A stretch of DNA of 64,000 bases from Afipia massiliensis. GTDB lineage: Bacteria; Pseudomonadota; Alphaproteobacteria; Rhizobiales; Xanthobacteraceae. Below the pieces are notes generated by a model. It made no database searches. It saw nothing but the letters and a program-made list of their open reading frames with translations, and was not told the DNA's origin. This document shows positions 1-8,861 of the stretch, piece after piece (positions within the stretch are counted from its first letter, which is position 1; every line of letters begins with the position of its first letter). The translations under genes were made by a program, and so were the position numbers. The stretch spans positions 186,001 through 250,000 of the forward strand of contig NZ_JACHIJ010000007.1 in assembly GCF_014203115.1 (NCBI RefSeq). Reading direction: 5' to 3'.

Positions 1-967
1 TCTGCTTGAGGTAATCGGCGGGCGCCGGTCCGAGATGGAAGCCGCCCACCACGGCGTGAACCTTCTGCACGCCGGACACTTCCTGCGCCTGCCGCACCGA
101 ATTGACGATGCCGACATGGCCGCAGGAACTGATCACCACAAGGCCCTTGCCGCGAATGTTGAAGCAGGTCGCGTGTTCATGGACATGTTCGTCCGGAACG
201 AAGTTGCCCTGCAGCTCGGCGGCGGTGTAGTGGCCGTAGTCGCAGCCCGCGCTTTCCGGCTTGTAGTCGACGAAAGTGTTGGGCAGGATTTTCTCGACGC
301 TGCTGCGCTTGATCTTGCCGGTGGTGAAGGCGTGGCCTTCGATCACAGTCGGCGTTTCGCAGAGTATGGTCTGGACTTTCTGTGCCGTGATCTGCTTGCG
401 ATCCAGCACGCCGCCTTCGCCGAATTGTCCCGTCGATGCGCGGCTGACGCGGTGACAGAAATTGTCTTCGCCACCCGCATAGAGCTTCAGGTCGGGCGGA
501 AGCACGTTGCGATATTTTTCGAGGAAGCCGATCAGGCCGCCATAGTGATCGATATGTCCGTGGCTGACGATCAGCGCATTCACCTTGGCCGGATCGACCT
601 TGAGCAGGCCGATATTGTTGATGATCGCGGGCGAGGTGTAGCCGAAGTCCAGCAGGATGTTGCGCTGTTCCTGCTCGCGCTGCGATTCCAGAAACAGCGA
701 CAGGCCCCATTCGTTATGCAGGACGTTGCGCGCATCGGCGCTGCGGCCGCCGCCTGGGCCTTCGTGCACCACGCCGTTCACGGTGCTGCCGCGCAGGAAC
801 TGGTCGTGCTGCTGGTCGACCAAGACGCGGATCGACAGCTTGTCGATGGTCGGCACCTGGATCGGCGCGGCGCTGGCGATGCCCATACATGAGAAGCCGC
901 CGGTCGCGGCCAGCCCCATGGCGGTGGAGAGCTTCAGAAAATCACGCCGTGCGAATTCTTTTGTCAT
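1..967 (-). CDS. Tat-exported MBL-fold metallohydrolase (C-terminus beyond window)
   Basis: The reading frame stays open from an ATG at 965-967 to the window edge, so about 322 N-terminal residues are seen and the C-terminus is missing. The start carries a twin-arginine signal (RRDFLK at residues 7-12, then a hydrophobic stretch ending near ASAAP), so the protein is probably folded with its metals and exported. Residues about 135-140 read HGHIDH, the metal-binding signature of the metallo-beta-lactamase fold, and a later CGH (SSCGHVGI) supplies another ligand. The spacing resembles the subgroup annotated as dihydropterin/RFA-P-synthase-like MBL hydrolases, but the substrate cannot be read from sequence. 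It is divergent from the GST gene at 1211. Sure of the fold, not of the reaction. Confidence 0.85.
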   Translation of the reverse strand, partial: MTKEFARRDFLKLSTAMGLAATGGFSCMGIASAAPIQVPTIDKLSIRVLVDQQHDQFLRGSTVNGVVHEGPGGGRSADARNVLHNEWGLSLFLESQREQEQRNILLDFGYTSPAIINNIGLLKVDPAKVNALIVSHGHIDHYGGLIGFLEKYRNVLPPDLKLYAGGEDNFCHRVSRASTGQFGEGGVLDRKQITAQKVQTILCETPTVIEGHAFTTGKIKRSSVEKILPNTFVDYKPESAGCDYGHYTAAELQGNFVPDEHVHEHATCFNIRGKGLVVISSCGHVGIVNSVRQAQEVSGVQKVHAVVGGFHLGPAPADYLKQ

Positions 968-1210
968 TGTCGACCTTTCTTGACCCTGAGTCCGGGCATT
1001 GCCGGAACTCTATCTGTGGGAAGCGAGAGGGACTGTTCTTAGTTTTCGTCGGAGCGATGAAAATCTTTCACGCGCACCTGTCTGGAGCGAATGAAATATA
1101 CTTGATATGCGCCGCGCGGCATTGACTTCGCAAACGCGAAGCGCAAGGTTCATGCAATCGCATTGACTTTGCGCCGCCTGCACGACGCCTCCCAGTTCAA
1201 GGATAGCAAG

Positions 1211-1915
1211 ATGATCGACCTCTATTATTGGCCCACGCCGAACGGCCACAAGATCACGATGTTCCTCGAAGAGACCGGCCTCGCGTATAAAATTCACCCA
1301 GTCAACATCGGCACCGGCGATCAGTTCAAGCCGGAATTCCTCGCGTTCTCGCCGAACAACCGCATGCCCGCGATGATCGACCATGCGCCTGCCGACGGCG
1401 GCGCGCCGGTGAAGATTTTCGAATCCGGTGCGATCCTGATCTATCTCGCGGAAAAGACCGGCAAGTTCATGCCGTCCGATCTGCGCAAGCGCTTCGACGT
1501 GATGCAGTGGTTGATGTGGCAGATGGGCGGCCTCGGTCCAATGGCCGGCCAGAACCATCACTTCAATGTCTACGCGCCGGAGAAACTTCCCTACGCGATC
1601 GATCGCTACATCAATGAGACCAACCGGCTTTACGGCGTGCTCAACAAGCGCCTCGCCGATCGCGAGTATGTCGCCGGCGATTACTCCATCGCGGACATGG
1701 CGGCTTATCCGTGGATCGTGCCGTATGAACGGCAGGGTCAGAAGCTGGAAGACTTTCCGCATCTCAAGCGCTGGTTCGAGGCCATCAAGGCGAAGCCAGC
1801 GACGGTGCGCGCTTACGCGGTCGGCCCGACGGTGAACCCCAGCCTTGGAAAGACCTTCACCGACGAGCAGAAGAAAGTTCTGTTCGGCCAGACCGCTTCC
1901 GTTGTGAAGGGCTAA
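1211..1915 (+). CDS. Glutathione S-transferase, YghU/YfcG (nu)-like
   Basis: A 234-residue cytosolic GST. The N-terminal thioredoxin-like domain opens with YYWPTPNGHK (residues 4-13), the Thr-Pro-Asn active-site pattern of the YfcG/YghU disulfide-reductase type; the ESGAILIYLAEK segment is the glutathione gamma-Glu binding site; the helical C-terminal domain has the SIADMAAYPW N-cap motif. I start at 1211 because AAGGA at 1199-1203 is well spaced; an in-frame ATG-like start at 1163 would add 16 residues lacking family similarity. It lies 5 nt upstream of a second, unrelated GST and is probably cotranscribed. Family knowledge: nu-class GSTs bind two GSH molecules and reduce disulfides or organic peroxides. 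The substrate here is unknown. Confidence 0.9.
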   Translation: MIDLYYWPTPNGHKITMFLEETGLAYKIHPVNIGTGDQFKPEFLAFSPNNRMPAMIDHAPADGGAPVKIFESGAILIYLAEKTGKFMPSDLRKRFDVMQWLMWQMGGLGPMAGQNHHFNVYAPEKLPYAIDRYINETNRLYGVLNKRLADREYVAGDYSIADMAAYPWIVPYERQGQKLEDFPHLKRWFEAIKAKPATVRAYAVGPTVNPSLGKTFTDEQKKVLFGQTASVVKG

Positions 1916-1920
1916 GAGAG

Positions 1921-2622
1921 ATGACCGCGTCGCGAAAGCTGTTCGAACTCTGCGGGACCGAGCCCGAGCGTGTGTTCAGCCCGTTTTGCTGGCGCACGCG
2001 GATGGCGCTGGCGCACAAGGATATCAAGGCCGAAACGATTCCGTGGCGCTTCTCGGAGAAGGACGCCATCGCGCCGCATCAGTCGGACAAGGTGCCGGTG
2101 TTCATTGACGGCGAGACATCCGTCGCGGACTCGTGGGCGATCGCCAACTATCTCGAAGACACCTATCCCGATCGCCCGTCGCTGTTCGGCGGCGAGGGCG
2201 GCCGCGCCATGGGCCGGATGCTGAACTGGTGGGGCGACACGGTTGTCCTTGGCGGCATTTTTCCGATGATCGCTGCCGACATTCATGGCCATCTGCGGCC
2301 GGCCGATCAGGCGTATTTCCGCAAGACCCGCGAGGCGCGTCTCGGTAAAACGCTGGAACAGGCGGCTGCCAATCGCGACGAGGCGGTCGAGGCGTTTCGC
2401 CAGAGCCTCAACCCGATGCGGCTGACGCTCAAGACACAGCCCTATGTCGGCGGCACGTCGCCGAACTACGCCGATTACATCGCGTTCGGACCGTTCCAGT
2501 GGGCGCGTGCGATCAGCCCGTTCAAGCTGTTGAAGGAAGACGATCCGATCTATGCTTGGCGCGAAAAGCTGTTCGATGCGTTCGGCGGCATGGCGCGGAA
2601 CTCGCCGGGATATGCGGTGTAG
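1921..2622 (+). CDS. GST-family protein, beta-etherase-like N-domain
   Basis: A 233-residue protein starting 5 nt after the preceding GST stop, with GAGAG just upstream. Residues about 18-30 read FSPFCWRTRMAL, resembling the start of LigE/LigF-type beta-etherases and related fungal GSTs, followed by the KVPVFIDGE and SVADSWAIANYLE segments of the GSH site. The C-terminal half is all-helical with YADYIAFGPFQWAR. The Ser/Cys around residues 20-23 is the expected catalytic region. The tandem of two dissimilar GSTs suggests a shared detoxification or thiol-reductive role, but no aromatic-degradation genes adjoin. Substrate unassigned. Confidence 0.85.
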   Translation: MTASRKLFELCGTEPERVFSPFCWRTRMALAHKDIKAETIPWRFSEKDAIAPHQSDKVPVFIDGETSVADSWAIANYLEDTYPDRPSLFGGEGGRAMGRMLNWWGDTVVLGGIFPMIAADIHGHLRPADQAYFRKTREARLGKTLEQAAANRDEAVEAFRQSLNPMRLTLKTQPYVGGTSPNYADYIAFGPFQWARAISPFKLLKEDDPIYAWREKLFDAFGGMARNSPGYAV

Positions 2623-2654
2623 CGATACTTGATACTGCAGCCTTCAGCCAAATT

Positions 2655-2743
2655 CGTCATGGCCGGGCTTGTCCCGGCCATCCACGTTTTAAACCGCCGC
2701 GACAGGAAAGACGTGGATGCCCGGCACAAAGCCGGGCATGACG
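2655..2743. repeat. Intergenic inverted repeat, family A copy 1
   Basis: Arms of the type CGTCATGGCCGGGCTTGTC and its near complement (…GCCGGGCATGACG) enclose about 30 nt; an inner ACGTGGAT/ATCCACGT pair extends the stem. Two further copies lie at 22074-22149 and 27037-27124. It sits between a GST and the convergent CWC gene and may serve as a bidirectional terminator. Confidence 0.85.
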
Positions 2744-2763
2744 AGTAGATTGGATTAGCTGCT

Positions 2764-2976
2764 TCACGACCTCGTCCGCCGCTCGACCGCCGCCGCCCGC
2801 AGGCAGGCTGGGCACAGGCAGTCCTCGCCCTCGGCGGGCATCGGCAGCTTCGCGGTTTCGTCCATGCACCAGCAATGCCCGGACAGGTCGCAGGTGAAGG
2901 CTGTTCCGCAACGCGGGCAATTCAGGGCACGCTGCGCCGCAGCGGCTGATGATGGGCTGTCTGGCCGATTTGTCAT
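2764..2976 (-). CDS. Small cysteine-rich CWC-type protein
   Basis: A 70-residue protein with three Cys pairs: CPRC near residue 20, C..L..HCWC near 30-37 and CLCPAC near 53-58. The CWC triplet and spacing fit the cysteine-rich CWC family (a putative zinc-binding domain of unknown function). No signal peptide or membrane segment. It is convergent with the GST gene across repeat family A and divergent from the DUF1800 gene at 3102. The function is unknown; zinc binding is inferred from the Cys arrangement. Confidence 0.75.
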   Translation of the reverse strand: MTNRPDSPSSAAAAQRALNCPRCGTAFTCDLSGHCWCMDETAKLPMPAEGEDCLCPACLRAAAVERRTRS

Positions 2977-3101
2977 GAAGCGGTCCGGGAAATAGCCACT
3001 GTTTTGCGGTGTCCCTCAGGTTCATGCGCCCGGGCAGCATAGTCCGCCGTTTCGGTGTATATTGGCCGGGACGTCAGCGAGATCAACCGTGAGATCCAGT
3101 C

Positions 3102-4634
3102 ATGGCGCGTGACCCACAGGGTGCTCTCGTCGCTCTCAACCGGTTCGGGTTTGGCGCGCGCGGCGGCGCGGCCAGCGACTTTTCCAGCGCGGCCTCCGAT
3201 CCGCGCGGCTTCGTGAAGGCTGAACTGGACCGGCCCGATGCGGCGCTGCTCGATGCGCCGGGTTTACAGTCCGGGCCTGCGCTGGCGCAGGCGGTGTTCG
3301 ACTATCAGCACGATATCAAGCAGCAGCGCGACGCCGTCGCGAAGATGGCGCAGGCGATGGCTGCTATTGGTGACGACCTGACCAAAAAAATGCAGAACGA
3401 CTTGCCGAAGGAACTGGCGGCAGAGTCCAGGCTCGAGATGAAGCCCGGCGCGGCAACGTCGACGACGTCGCCAGATGCGATGCAGCCGGCCGCGCCTCCC
3501 AAACAACCGCCGAAGCCGCTCAACGTCATTCAGAAGACGTTCCGTTCCGAGGCGCTCGCGCGGATTCAGCGCGCCACCATGGCGGAAAGCGGATTCGTCG
3601 AACGGCTGGTGACGTTCTGGTCCAACCATTTCTGCACCTCCGCCAGCAAGGGCGAACTGGCGCGGATATGGTCCGGCGCGTTCGAGCGTGAAGCGATCCG
3701 GCCTTATGTGCTGGGAAATTTCGGCGAGATGCTCCGCGCAGTCGAGCAGCATCCGGCGATGCTGTTCTTTCTCGACAACCAGCGCTCGTTCGGCCCGCAG
3801 TCGCGCGCCGGGCAGAACCGCAAGCGGGGTCTGAACGAGAACCTCGCCCGCGAGATCATGGAATTACACACGCTCGGCGTGAACGGCGGCTACACCCAGG
3901 ATGACGTCGCGGCGCTGGCGCGCATCATCACCGGCTGGACCTTTGCCGGGCGGGACGGGAAGCTCGCGCCGCCCGGCACCTTCACGTTTTTCGCCAATGC
4001 CCACGAACCGGGGCCGCAGAAACTGCTCGGCAAGGTCTATGAGGACACTGGCCTCGCGCAGGGCGAGGCGGCGCTGGCCGATATCGCCCTGCATCCGGCG
4101 ACTGCAAAGTTCATCGCCACCAAATTCGTGCGCCACTTTGTGGCCGACGATCCGCCGCCTGTGCTGGTGGCGAAACTTGAAAGCACTTTCCAGAAAACCG
4201 GCGGCGATCTGCGCGCGATCACGCTGGCGCTGGTCAATGCGGATGAGGCGTGGCGCGCGCCGATGACCAAGATCCGGATGCCGTATGAATATCTGGTGGC
4301 GGCGGGACGGATGATGGGGCGCATTCCCGAAGATCCGCAGCGTTATCTCGGTGGGCTCAATGTGCTGGGCCAGCCGCTGTGGGCGCCCGCAGGCCCGAAT
4401 GGCTTTGCCGACACTAACGCGGCATGGGCCGCGCCGGAAGGGATCAAGCTGCGACTCGACATCGCGTCGCAGATTTCGTCGCGCATTGCCGACAGTATCG
4501 ATCCGCGCGCGCTGCTCGACGTCGTGGCGGGCGAAGCCGCATCACCCGAGACGCGGCAAACCGTCGAGCGCGCCGAGTCGCGGCAGCAGGCCTTCGCGCT
4601 GCTGCTGATGTCGCCGGAATTCCAGAGGAGATGA
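3102..4634 (+). CDS. DUF1800 family protein
   Basis: A 510-residue protein that begins with ALNRFGFGARGG and contains the family core REIMELHTLGVNGG followed by YTQDDVAALARIITGW (around residues 248-280). The segment from about 95 to 145 is low-complexity and proline-rich, probably a linker. No clear signal peptide, although many relatives are exported. It overlaps the following DUF1501 gene region (stop at 4632-4634, next start 4637), so the two are translationally coupled. DUF1800 and DUF1501 genes are found together in many bacteria; the biochemical function is unknown. The upstream ribosome-binding site is weak (GAGATCC). Confidence 0.9.
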   Translation: MARDPQGALVALNRFGFGARGGAASDFSSAASDPRGFVKAELDRPDAALLDAPGLQSGPALAQAVFDYQHDIKQQRDAVAKMAQAMAAIGDDLTKKMQNDLPKELAAESRLEMKPGAATSTTSPDAMQPAAPPKQPPKPLNVIQKTFRSEALARIQRATMAESGFVERLVTFWSNHFCTSASKGELARIWSGAFEREAIRPYVLGNFGEMLRAVEQHPAMLFFLDNQRSFGPQSRAGQNRKRGLNENLAREIMELHTLGVNGGYTQDDVAALARIITGWTFAGRDGKLAPPGTFTFFANAHEPGPQKLLGKVYEDTGLAQGEAALADIALHPATAKFIATKFVRHFVADDPPPVLVAKLESTFQKTGGDLRAITLALVNADEAWRAPMTKIRMPYEYLVAAGRMMGRIPEDPQRYLGGLNVLGQPLWAPAGPNGFADTNAAWAAPEGIKLRLDIASQISSRIADSIDPRALLDVVAGEAASPETRQTVERAESRQQAFALLLMSPEFQRR

Positions 4635-4636
4635 GC

Positions 4637-5878
4637 ATGTCGCGCTTTCAGATCGATTGCTGCGAAAGCCACACCGCGCGCGGGCTGACGCGGCGCGCGC
4701 TGCTGATGGGCGGCGCGACCTTCGCGGCCTGGGCCTACCTGCCGAAATTCGCGCGTGCGAAAGACGGCCGCGATCCGCGCTTCGTCACCATCATCCTGCG
4801 CGGCGCGCTGGATGGTCTTGCCACGGTCGCGCCGGTTGGCGATCCGGATTACGCCGGGCTGCATAGCTCGATCGCGCTGTCGCTCGACGGCGCGCATGCC
4901 GCGAGACCGCTTGATTCCTTCTTCGCGCTGCATCCGTCGATGCCGGAGTTCGCGCGCATGTATAAAGACAAGAAGGCTGCCGTCGTTCACGCGGTGGCGA
5001 CGCCATATCGCGAGCGCTCGCATTTCGACGGGCAGGATGTGCTGGAAAGCGGCTTTGGCGGGCCGGGCCGCGTGCAAAGCGGCTGGCTCAATCGCGCGCT
5101 GGAAGCGTTGCCGCGCGGCGAGCGGGTGATGAGCGGGCTGGCGGTCGGGCCCACGACGCCGCTGGTGCTGCGCGGCGCGGCGCCGACAGTCGGCTGGGCG
5201 CCGCCCTATATTCCACAAGCGGCTGACGACACGGCGATGCGCCTCGTCAATCTCTACAATCACCGCGATCCTGCGCTGGCTGCGGCGTTGTCGCAGGGTC
5301 TGCAGATCGACAGGATCGCGGCGCGCGACGACAGCATGAAACCGAAACGCGGCATGAACGGCGCGGCCGCGATGCGGCTCGCGGCCAAGGGCGCGGCGCG
5401 GCTGATGGCGGCGGATGACGGGCCGCGCATCGCGGCTTTGGCGTTCGACGGCTGGGATACCCACGCCAACGAAGGCGGGCCCGTCGGCCGTCTCGCACAG
5501 TTGCTGTCCGGCCTCGACGGCGCGCTGGCAGAATTCGAGAGCGGCCTCGGCGAACGCTGGCGCGATACGGTGATCGTGGTCGTCACCGAGTTCGGCCGCA
5601 CCGCACGCATCAACGGCACCGAGGGCACCGATCACGGCACCGGTACGGTTGCGCTGCTCGCCGGCGGCGCGGTCAACGGCGGACGCGTGATTTCGGACTG
5701 GCCGGGACTGAAGCTGGCGAGCCTTTATGAAGGCCGCGATCTGAAGCCAACCACCGATCTGCGCGGCGTGATCAAGGGCGTGCTGCGCGATCACCTCGGC
5801 CTCGGCGAGCGCGTGCTGGCGGAGGCGGTGTTTCCCGACAGCGGCGCGGTGAAGGCGATGCAAGGACTGGTGGCTTAA
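4637..5878 (+). CDS. DUF1501 family protein (Tat-type signal)
   Basis: A 413-residue protein with a twin-arginine-like leader (TRRALLMGG near residues 16-24 and a hydrophobic run to FARAK), which suggests export after folding. The body has the alkaline-phosphatase-like DUF1501 features: ILRGALDGL, HFDGQDVLE, GWDTHANEGG and TEFGRTARINGTEGTDHGTG, whose Asp/His residues are plausible metal ligands. I start at the second of two close ATGs (4631 and 4637) because GAGGAG at 4625-4630 abuts the first but is 6 nt from the second. It is cotranscribed with the DUF1800 gene; its stop abuts the convergent aldo/keto reductase stop with no gap. Confidence 0.88.
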   Translation: MSRFQIDCCESHTARGLTRRALLMGGATFAAWAYLPKFARAKDGRDPRFVTIILRGALDGLATVAPVGDPDYAGLHSSIALSLDGAHAARPLDSFFALHPSMPEFARMYKDKKAAVVHAVATPYRERSHFDGQDVLESGFGGPGRVQSGWLNRALEALPRGERVMSGLAVGPTTPLVLRGAAPTVGWAPPYIPQAADDTAMRLVNLYNHRDPALAAALSQGLQIDRIAARDDSMKPKRGMNGAAAMRLAAKGAARLMAADDGPRIAALAFDGWDTHANEGGPVGRLAQLLSGLDGALAEFESGLGERWRDTVIVVVTEFGRTARINGTEGTDHGTGTVALLAGGAVNGGRVISDWPGLKLASLYEGRDLKPTTDLRGVIKGVLRDHLGLGERVLAEAVFPDSGAVKAMQGLVA

Positions 5879-6820
5879 TCAGCCCTTCGTGATGGCGTCG
5901 ATCTGCGCCATCTCGTCTGCCGTCAGCTTCCAGTTGATCGCCTTGGCGTTCTGCTCGATCTGTTCGGCGCTGGATGCGCCGGCGATCACGCTCGAGACCT
6001 GCGGCCGCGCCGCGAGCCATGAGAACGCCAGTTCGATCATTGTCTTGCCGTGCGCGTTGGCGAAGTCCTGAAGCTTCGCCACGATGTCGAAGTTTCTGTC
6101 GGTCATGTAGCGGTCGCCGAGCGCCGCCACCTTGCCGAACCGGGAGTCGGCGGCTGGCTTTTCGCCGCGCTTGTATTTTCCGGTGAGCAGGCTGCTGGCC
6201 AGCGGGAAGAACGGCAGCAGACCGAGATTGTAGGCCTGCGCCGCCGGCAACAGATCCTTTTCGATATCGCGCACGATCAGGCTGTATTCGTCCTGACACG
6301 ACACGAAGGCGTGGGTGCTGATGCCCCGCGCGGTGAACTGCGCTTCGGTGATGCGCCAGGCCGGAAAATTCGAGCAGCCGATGTAGCGCACCTTGCCCTG
6401 ACGGATCAGGTCTTCCAGCGCACGCAGCGTCTCCTCGATGGGCGTCAGCGGATCGAAGTCGTGCTGCTGGTAGAGATCGATGTAGTCGGTCTTCAGCCGG
6501 CGCAGGCTGTCTTCCACGGCGGTCATGATATAGCGCCGCGACGCGCCTTGCCTGGTGCCATCGTCGCTCATCGCCTTGGAGTATTTCGTCGCCAGCACGA
6601 TGTCCTTGCGGCGGTCGCCGAGCACCTGTCCGAGCACGGTTTCGGAGCCGCCGCGCCCGGCGTAAATGTCGGCGGTGTCGAACAGCGTGATGCCGAGATC
6701 GATCGCCTTGTGAATGATCTTGCGCGAGGTCTCGAGATCGCTGCGCTGGCCGAAGTTGTTGCAGCCGATGCCGACGGCCGAGACGCGCAGGCCGGAGCCG
6801 CCGAGATTTCTGATTTCCAT
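5879..6820 (-). CDS. Aldo/keto reductase
   Basis: A 313-residue NADPH-dependent aldo/keto reductase. The catalytic tetrad is visible as Asp48, Tyr53 (DTADIY), Lys79 and His120 (YQQHD). The length and the FPAWRITEAQ and SSVIAGASSAEQIEQN segments fit the AKR11/12-like group of potassium-channel-beta/YajO relatives. The gene ends exactly where the DUF1501 gene ends on the other strand and is followed on its own strand after the acyltransferase gene (11 nt between them), suggesting one transcript starting at 7677. The physiological carbonyl substrate is unknown. Confidence 0.92.
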   Translation of the reverse strand: MEIRNLGGSGLRVSAVGIGCNNFGQRSDLETSRKIIHKAIDLGITLFDTADIYAGRGGSETVLGQVLGDRRKDIVLATKYSKAMSDDGTRQGASRRYIMTAVEDSLRRLKTDYIDLYQQHDFDPLTPIEETLRALEDLIRQGKVRYIGCSNFPAWRITEAQFTARGISTHAFVSCQDEYSLIVRDIEKDLLPAAQAYNLGLLPFFPLASSLLTGKYKRGEKPAADSRFGKVAALGDRYMTDRNFDIVAKLQDFANAHGKTMIELAFSWLAARPQVSSVIAGASSAEQIEQNAKAINWKLTADEMAQIDAITKG

Positions 6821-6831
6821 GATCTTATCCG

Positions 6832-7677
6832 TCAGGTTTGTTCGAATGCGGGAACGGCTGATGCTGTCGCCTCATCCGTACCTGACGGCTGCGCCGCAGG
6901 CGAGCGCAAAGCGCGCGCCGTCATGCGCCGCACCGCGTTTTCGGCGTCCCGCGCGATCTCCTTGCGGTTCGCGGTCATGCCGTAGCCGATGGGCTCGCCC
7001 CAACTCACCGTGACATCGACGGCGCCCGAAGAGAACACGCCGAGCAGATGCGGCACGAGATCGACATCGCCGTACCACGCCACCTTGTCGCGCAGCGCGC
7101 GGCCGACCGGAACGCCGCCGTAGCGCACATAGGCCAGCGACACCGGCTGCACGGTGACGCGGTCATGATGGGTGGAATCGCCAATGGCGTGATGCGCCGA
7201 GCCGATCAGCGCGGAGCGAAACGGCAGGATGCGGATGCCGTCGCTCGACGTGCCTTCCGGAAACAGCACGACGGCGTCGCCGCCGAGCAGGCGGTCGCCC
7301 ATTGCGCGCGCCGCGTCGCCGGTCTTGTGGCGGCGTTCGCGTTCGACGAACACCGTGCGCTGCAGTTTCGCCAGCCAGCCGAACAGCGGCCAGTTCGCGA
7401 CTTCGGACTTGGCGACGAACACCACCGGCGCGATCGCGCCGAGCACGATGATGTCGAGCCAGGAGGCGTGGTTGGACAGGATCAGCGCCGGGCTCTCGCG
7501 GGTGCGCTCGCCGATCTGCGTAATCCGGACGCCGATCACGGCGCAGGCGGCGCGATGAAAGAGATTCGGCACGATGCGCTGCAGTCGGGAGTTGAGCAGG
7601 ATGCCGGCGGCTTGAAACGGCAACAGCAGCAAGGCGATGAAGACCATGACGATGGTCACGTAGGCGGTGCGGGTCAT
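6832..7677 (-). CDS. 1-acyl-glycerol-3-phosphate acyltransferase-like (PlsC family)
   Basis: A 281-residue membrane-associated acyltransferase. An N-terminal hydrophobic helix (residues 5-28) anchors it; the catalytic H-x4-D motif is His70-Asp75 (NHASWLD), the glycerol-phosphate binding FPEGT is at residues 139-143, and SLAYVRYGG follows near 190. This is the architecture of PlsC enzymes that acylate lysophosphatidate, or of lipid A/ornithine-lipid acyltransferases such as OlsA. It is the first gene of a probable two-gene unit with the aldo/keto reductase and is divergent from the YkvA gene. Which lysolipid it uses cannot be decided here. Confidence 0.9.
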   Translation of the reverse strand: MTRTAYVTIVMVFIALLLLPFQAAGILLNSRLQRIVPNLFHRAACAVIGVRITQIGERTRESPALILSNHASWLDIIVLGAIAPVVFVAKSEVANWPLFGWLAKLQRTVFVERERRHKTGDAARAMGDRLLGGDAVVLFPEGTSSDGIRILPFRSALIGSAHHAIGDSTHHDRVTVQPVSLAYVRYGGVPVGRALRDKVAWYGDVDLVPHLLGVFSSGAVDVTVSWGEPIGYGMTANRKEIARDAENAVRRMTARALRSPAAQPSGTDEATASAVPAFEQT

Positions 7678-7781
7678 GATGGCGTGTCGTGAGAGTGAAA
7701 AAGCCTGACGCGGCTGCGGGGAACTTGTCGAAGGATTATAGCGGGTCGGACGCTGCTGGCAAAAGCGGGTAAGGTCGAGGC

Positions 7782-8162
7782 ATGAGTGGAAAGCTGAGAG
7801 ATTGGGCGCGTGCTCTCAAGCGCGATGTTCATGCGATCTACCTCGCCAGCCGCGATCCGCGCGTGCCTTGGTACGCGAAGGCATTGGCCGTGGCGGTGGC
7901 GGGATACGCGCTGTCGCCCATCGATCTCATTCCCGATTTCATTCCGGTCCTCGGTTATCTCGACGACATCATTCTCGTGCCGCTGGGGATCGTGTTGGTT
8001 CTGCGGCTGATCCCGCCGCAGATCATGGCCGAGCATCGCGCCTCGGCACTGGCGCAGCAGGATCGTCCGGTGAGCCGCATTGCTGCATTTGCAATCGTCT
8101 GCGTCTGGATCGTGTCCGTCGTGCTCACGGGCTGGCTTGTGTACCGTCACGTCGCGGCATGA
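7782..8162 (+). CDS. YkvA/DUF1232 family small membrane protein
   Basis: A 126-residue protein with the DUF1232 core WYAKALAVAVAGYALSPIDL followed by IPDFIP…YLDD (residues 28-65), then a hydrophobic helix, and a second transmembrane segment near residues 100-120. Family members occur as small membrane proteins of unknown function. It is monocistronic, divergent from the plsC-like gene with about 100 nt between, and is followed by a repeat-bearing gap. Confidence 0.85.
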   Translation: MSGKLRDWARALKRDVHAIYLASRDPRVPWYAKALAVAVAGYALSPIDLIPDFIPVLGYLDDIILVPLGIVLVLRLIPPQIMAEHRASALAQQDRPVSRIAAFAIVCVWIVSVVLTGWLVYRHVAA

Positions 8163-8372
8163 ATGTCCGCTGTCTCTTCGGAAAAAATGCGGCCCCGGCC
8201 GGATACAGCGCAGAGGGGATTTACGCGACCGGGGGCCGCCTGAACGCGCGATCGGTGACGGGGGGCATATCGCGCGCCATCGTCAGGCTAGAGGTTGGGC
8301 ATTACAGGGCTGTGACAGGGCGAGTTGTCCACAGGGCATCAGGTGGGTTACCGGATTGCGCTCAAAACCTGT
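8163..8372. other. Gap without recognised gene, GC-rich hairpin
   Basis: No convincing coding frame. A GC-rich imperfect inverted repeat near 8190-8246 (GCGGCCCCGG … CCGGGGGCCGC) could stop transcription from the DUF1232 gene. A sequence near 8322 (TTGTCCACA) resembles a DnaA box with one mismatch but stands alone. Confidence 0.5.
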
Positions 8373-8476
8373 GTCGTTCCCGCGAAAGCGGGAACCCATG
8401 ACTACAGGGTAACGTTGAAAACGCTATCGCAGACGCATGCTTGAGGATTATGGGTCCCCGCTTTCGCGGGGACGAC
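8373..8476. repeat. Intergenic inverted repeat, family B variant
   Basis: Arms GTCGTTCCCGCGAAAGCGGG and CCCGCTTTCGCGGGGACGAC point inwards around about 60 nt of unrelated sequence, each arm itself being a small hairpin followed by ACCCAT/ATGGGT. It resembles copies at 21566, 25476, 29886 and 48198. Confidence 0.85.
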
Positions 8477-8504
8477 AGTGCAGTTTATTCTCGAAAGGTC
8501 ATCC

Positions 8505-8861
8505 ATGCCCATTGCCATCTCTCCCGCGCTTCAGCCGTTCCTGCTGCTCCTCGTGTCCAATGTCTTCATGACCTTCGCTTGGTACGGGCATCTGAAATAC
8601 AAGGAACACTCGCTGCCGCTGGTCATCATGGTGAGCTGGGGCATCGCCTTTTTCGAATACTGCATCGCCGTGCCGGCCAACCGCTGGGGCAGCGCGGTCT
8701 ATTCGGCGGCGCAGCTCAAAACGATGCAGGAAGTCATCACGCTGGTGGTGTTCGCCGGTTTCTCGGTGCTCTACCTGAAGGAGCCGCTCGGCTGGAATCA
8801 CGCCCTCGGCTTCGCGTTCATCGCCGCGGGCGCGTTCTTCATTTTCCACAAATGGTCGTGA
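8505..8861 (+). CDS. DUF486 / DMT-superfamily small membrane protein
   Basis: A 118-residue protein that is almost entirely four transmembrane helices: residues 7-27, 35-55, 70-92 and 97-116. The motifs SNVFMTFAWYGHLK and YCIAVPANRWG are typical of DUF486, a one-subunit-half member of the drug/metabolite transporter superfamily. Start at 8505 has GAAAGG upstream; an in-frame ATG at 8478 lies inside the repeat. No substrate is known. Its 3' end overlaps the tail of a small opposite-strand gene at 8839. Confidence 0.88.
   Translation: MPIAISPALQPFLLLLVSNVFMTFAWYGHLKYKEHSLPLVIMVSWGIAFFEYCIAVPANRWGSAVYSAAQLKTMQEVITLVVFAGFSVLYLKEPLGWNHALGFAFIAAGAFFIFHKWS

Noticed and set aside
8320-8330. A TTGTCCACA sequence resembling a DnaA box
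   Set aside because: One mismatch, solitary, no other boxes, no AT-rich unwinding region or replication genes.
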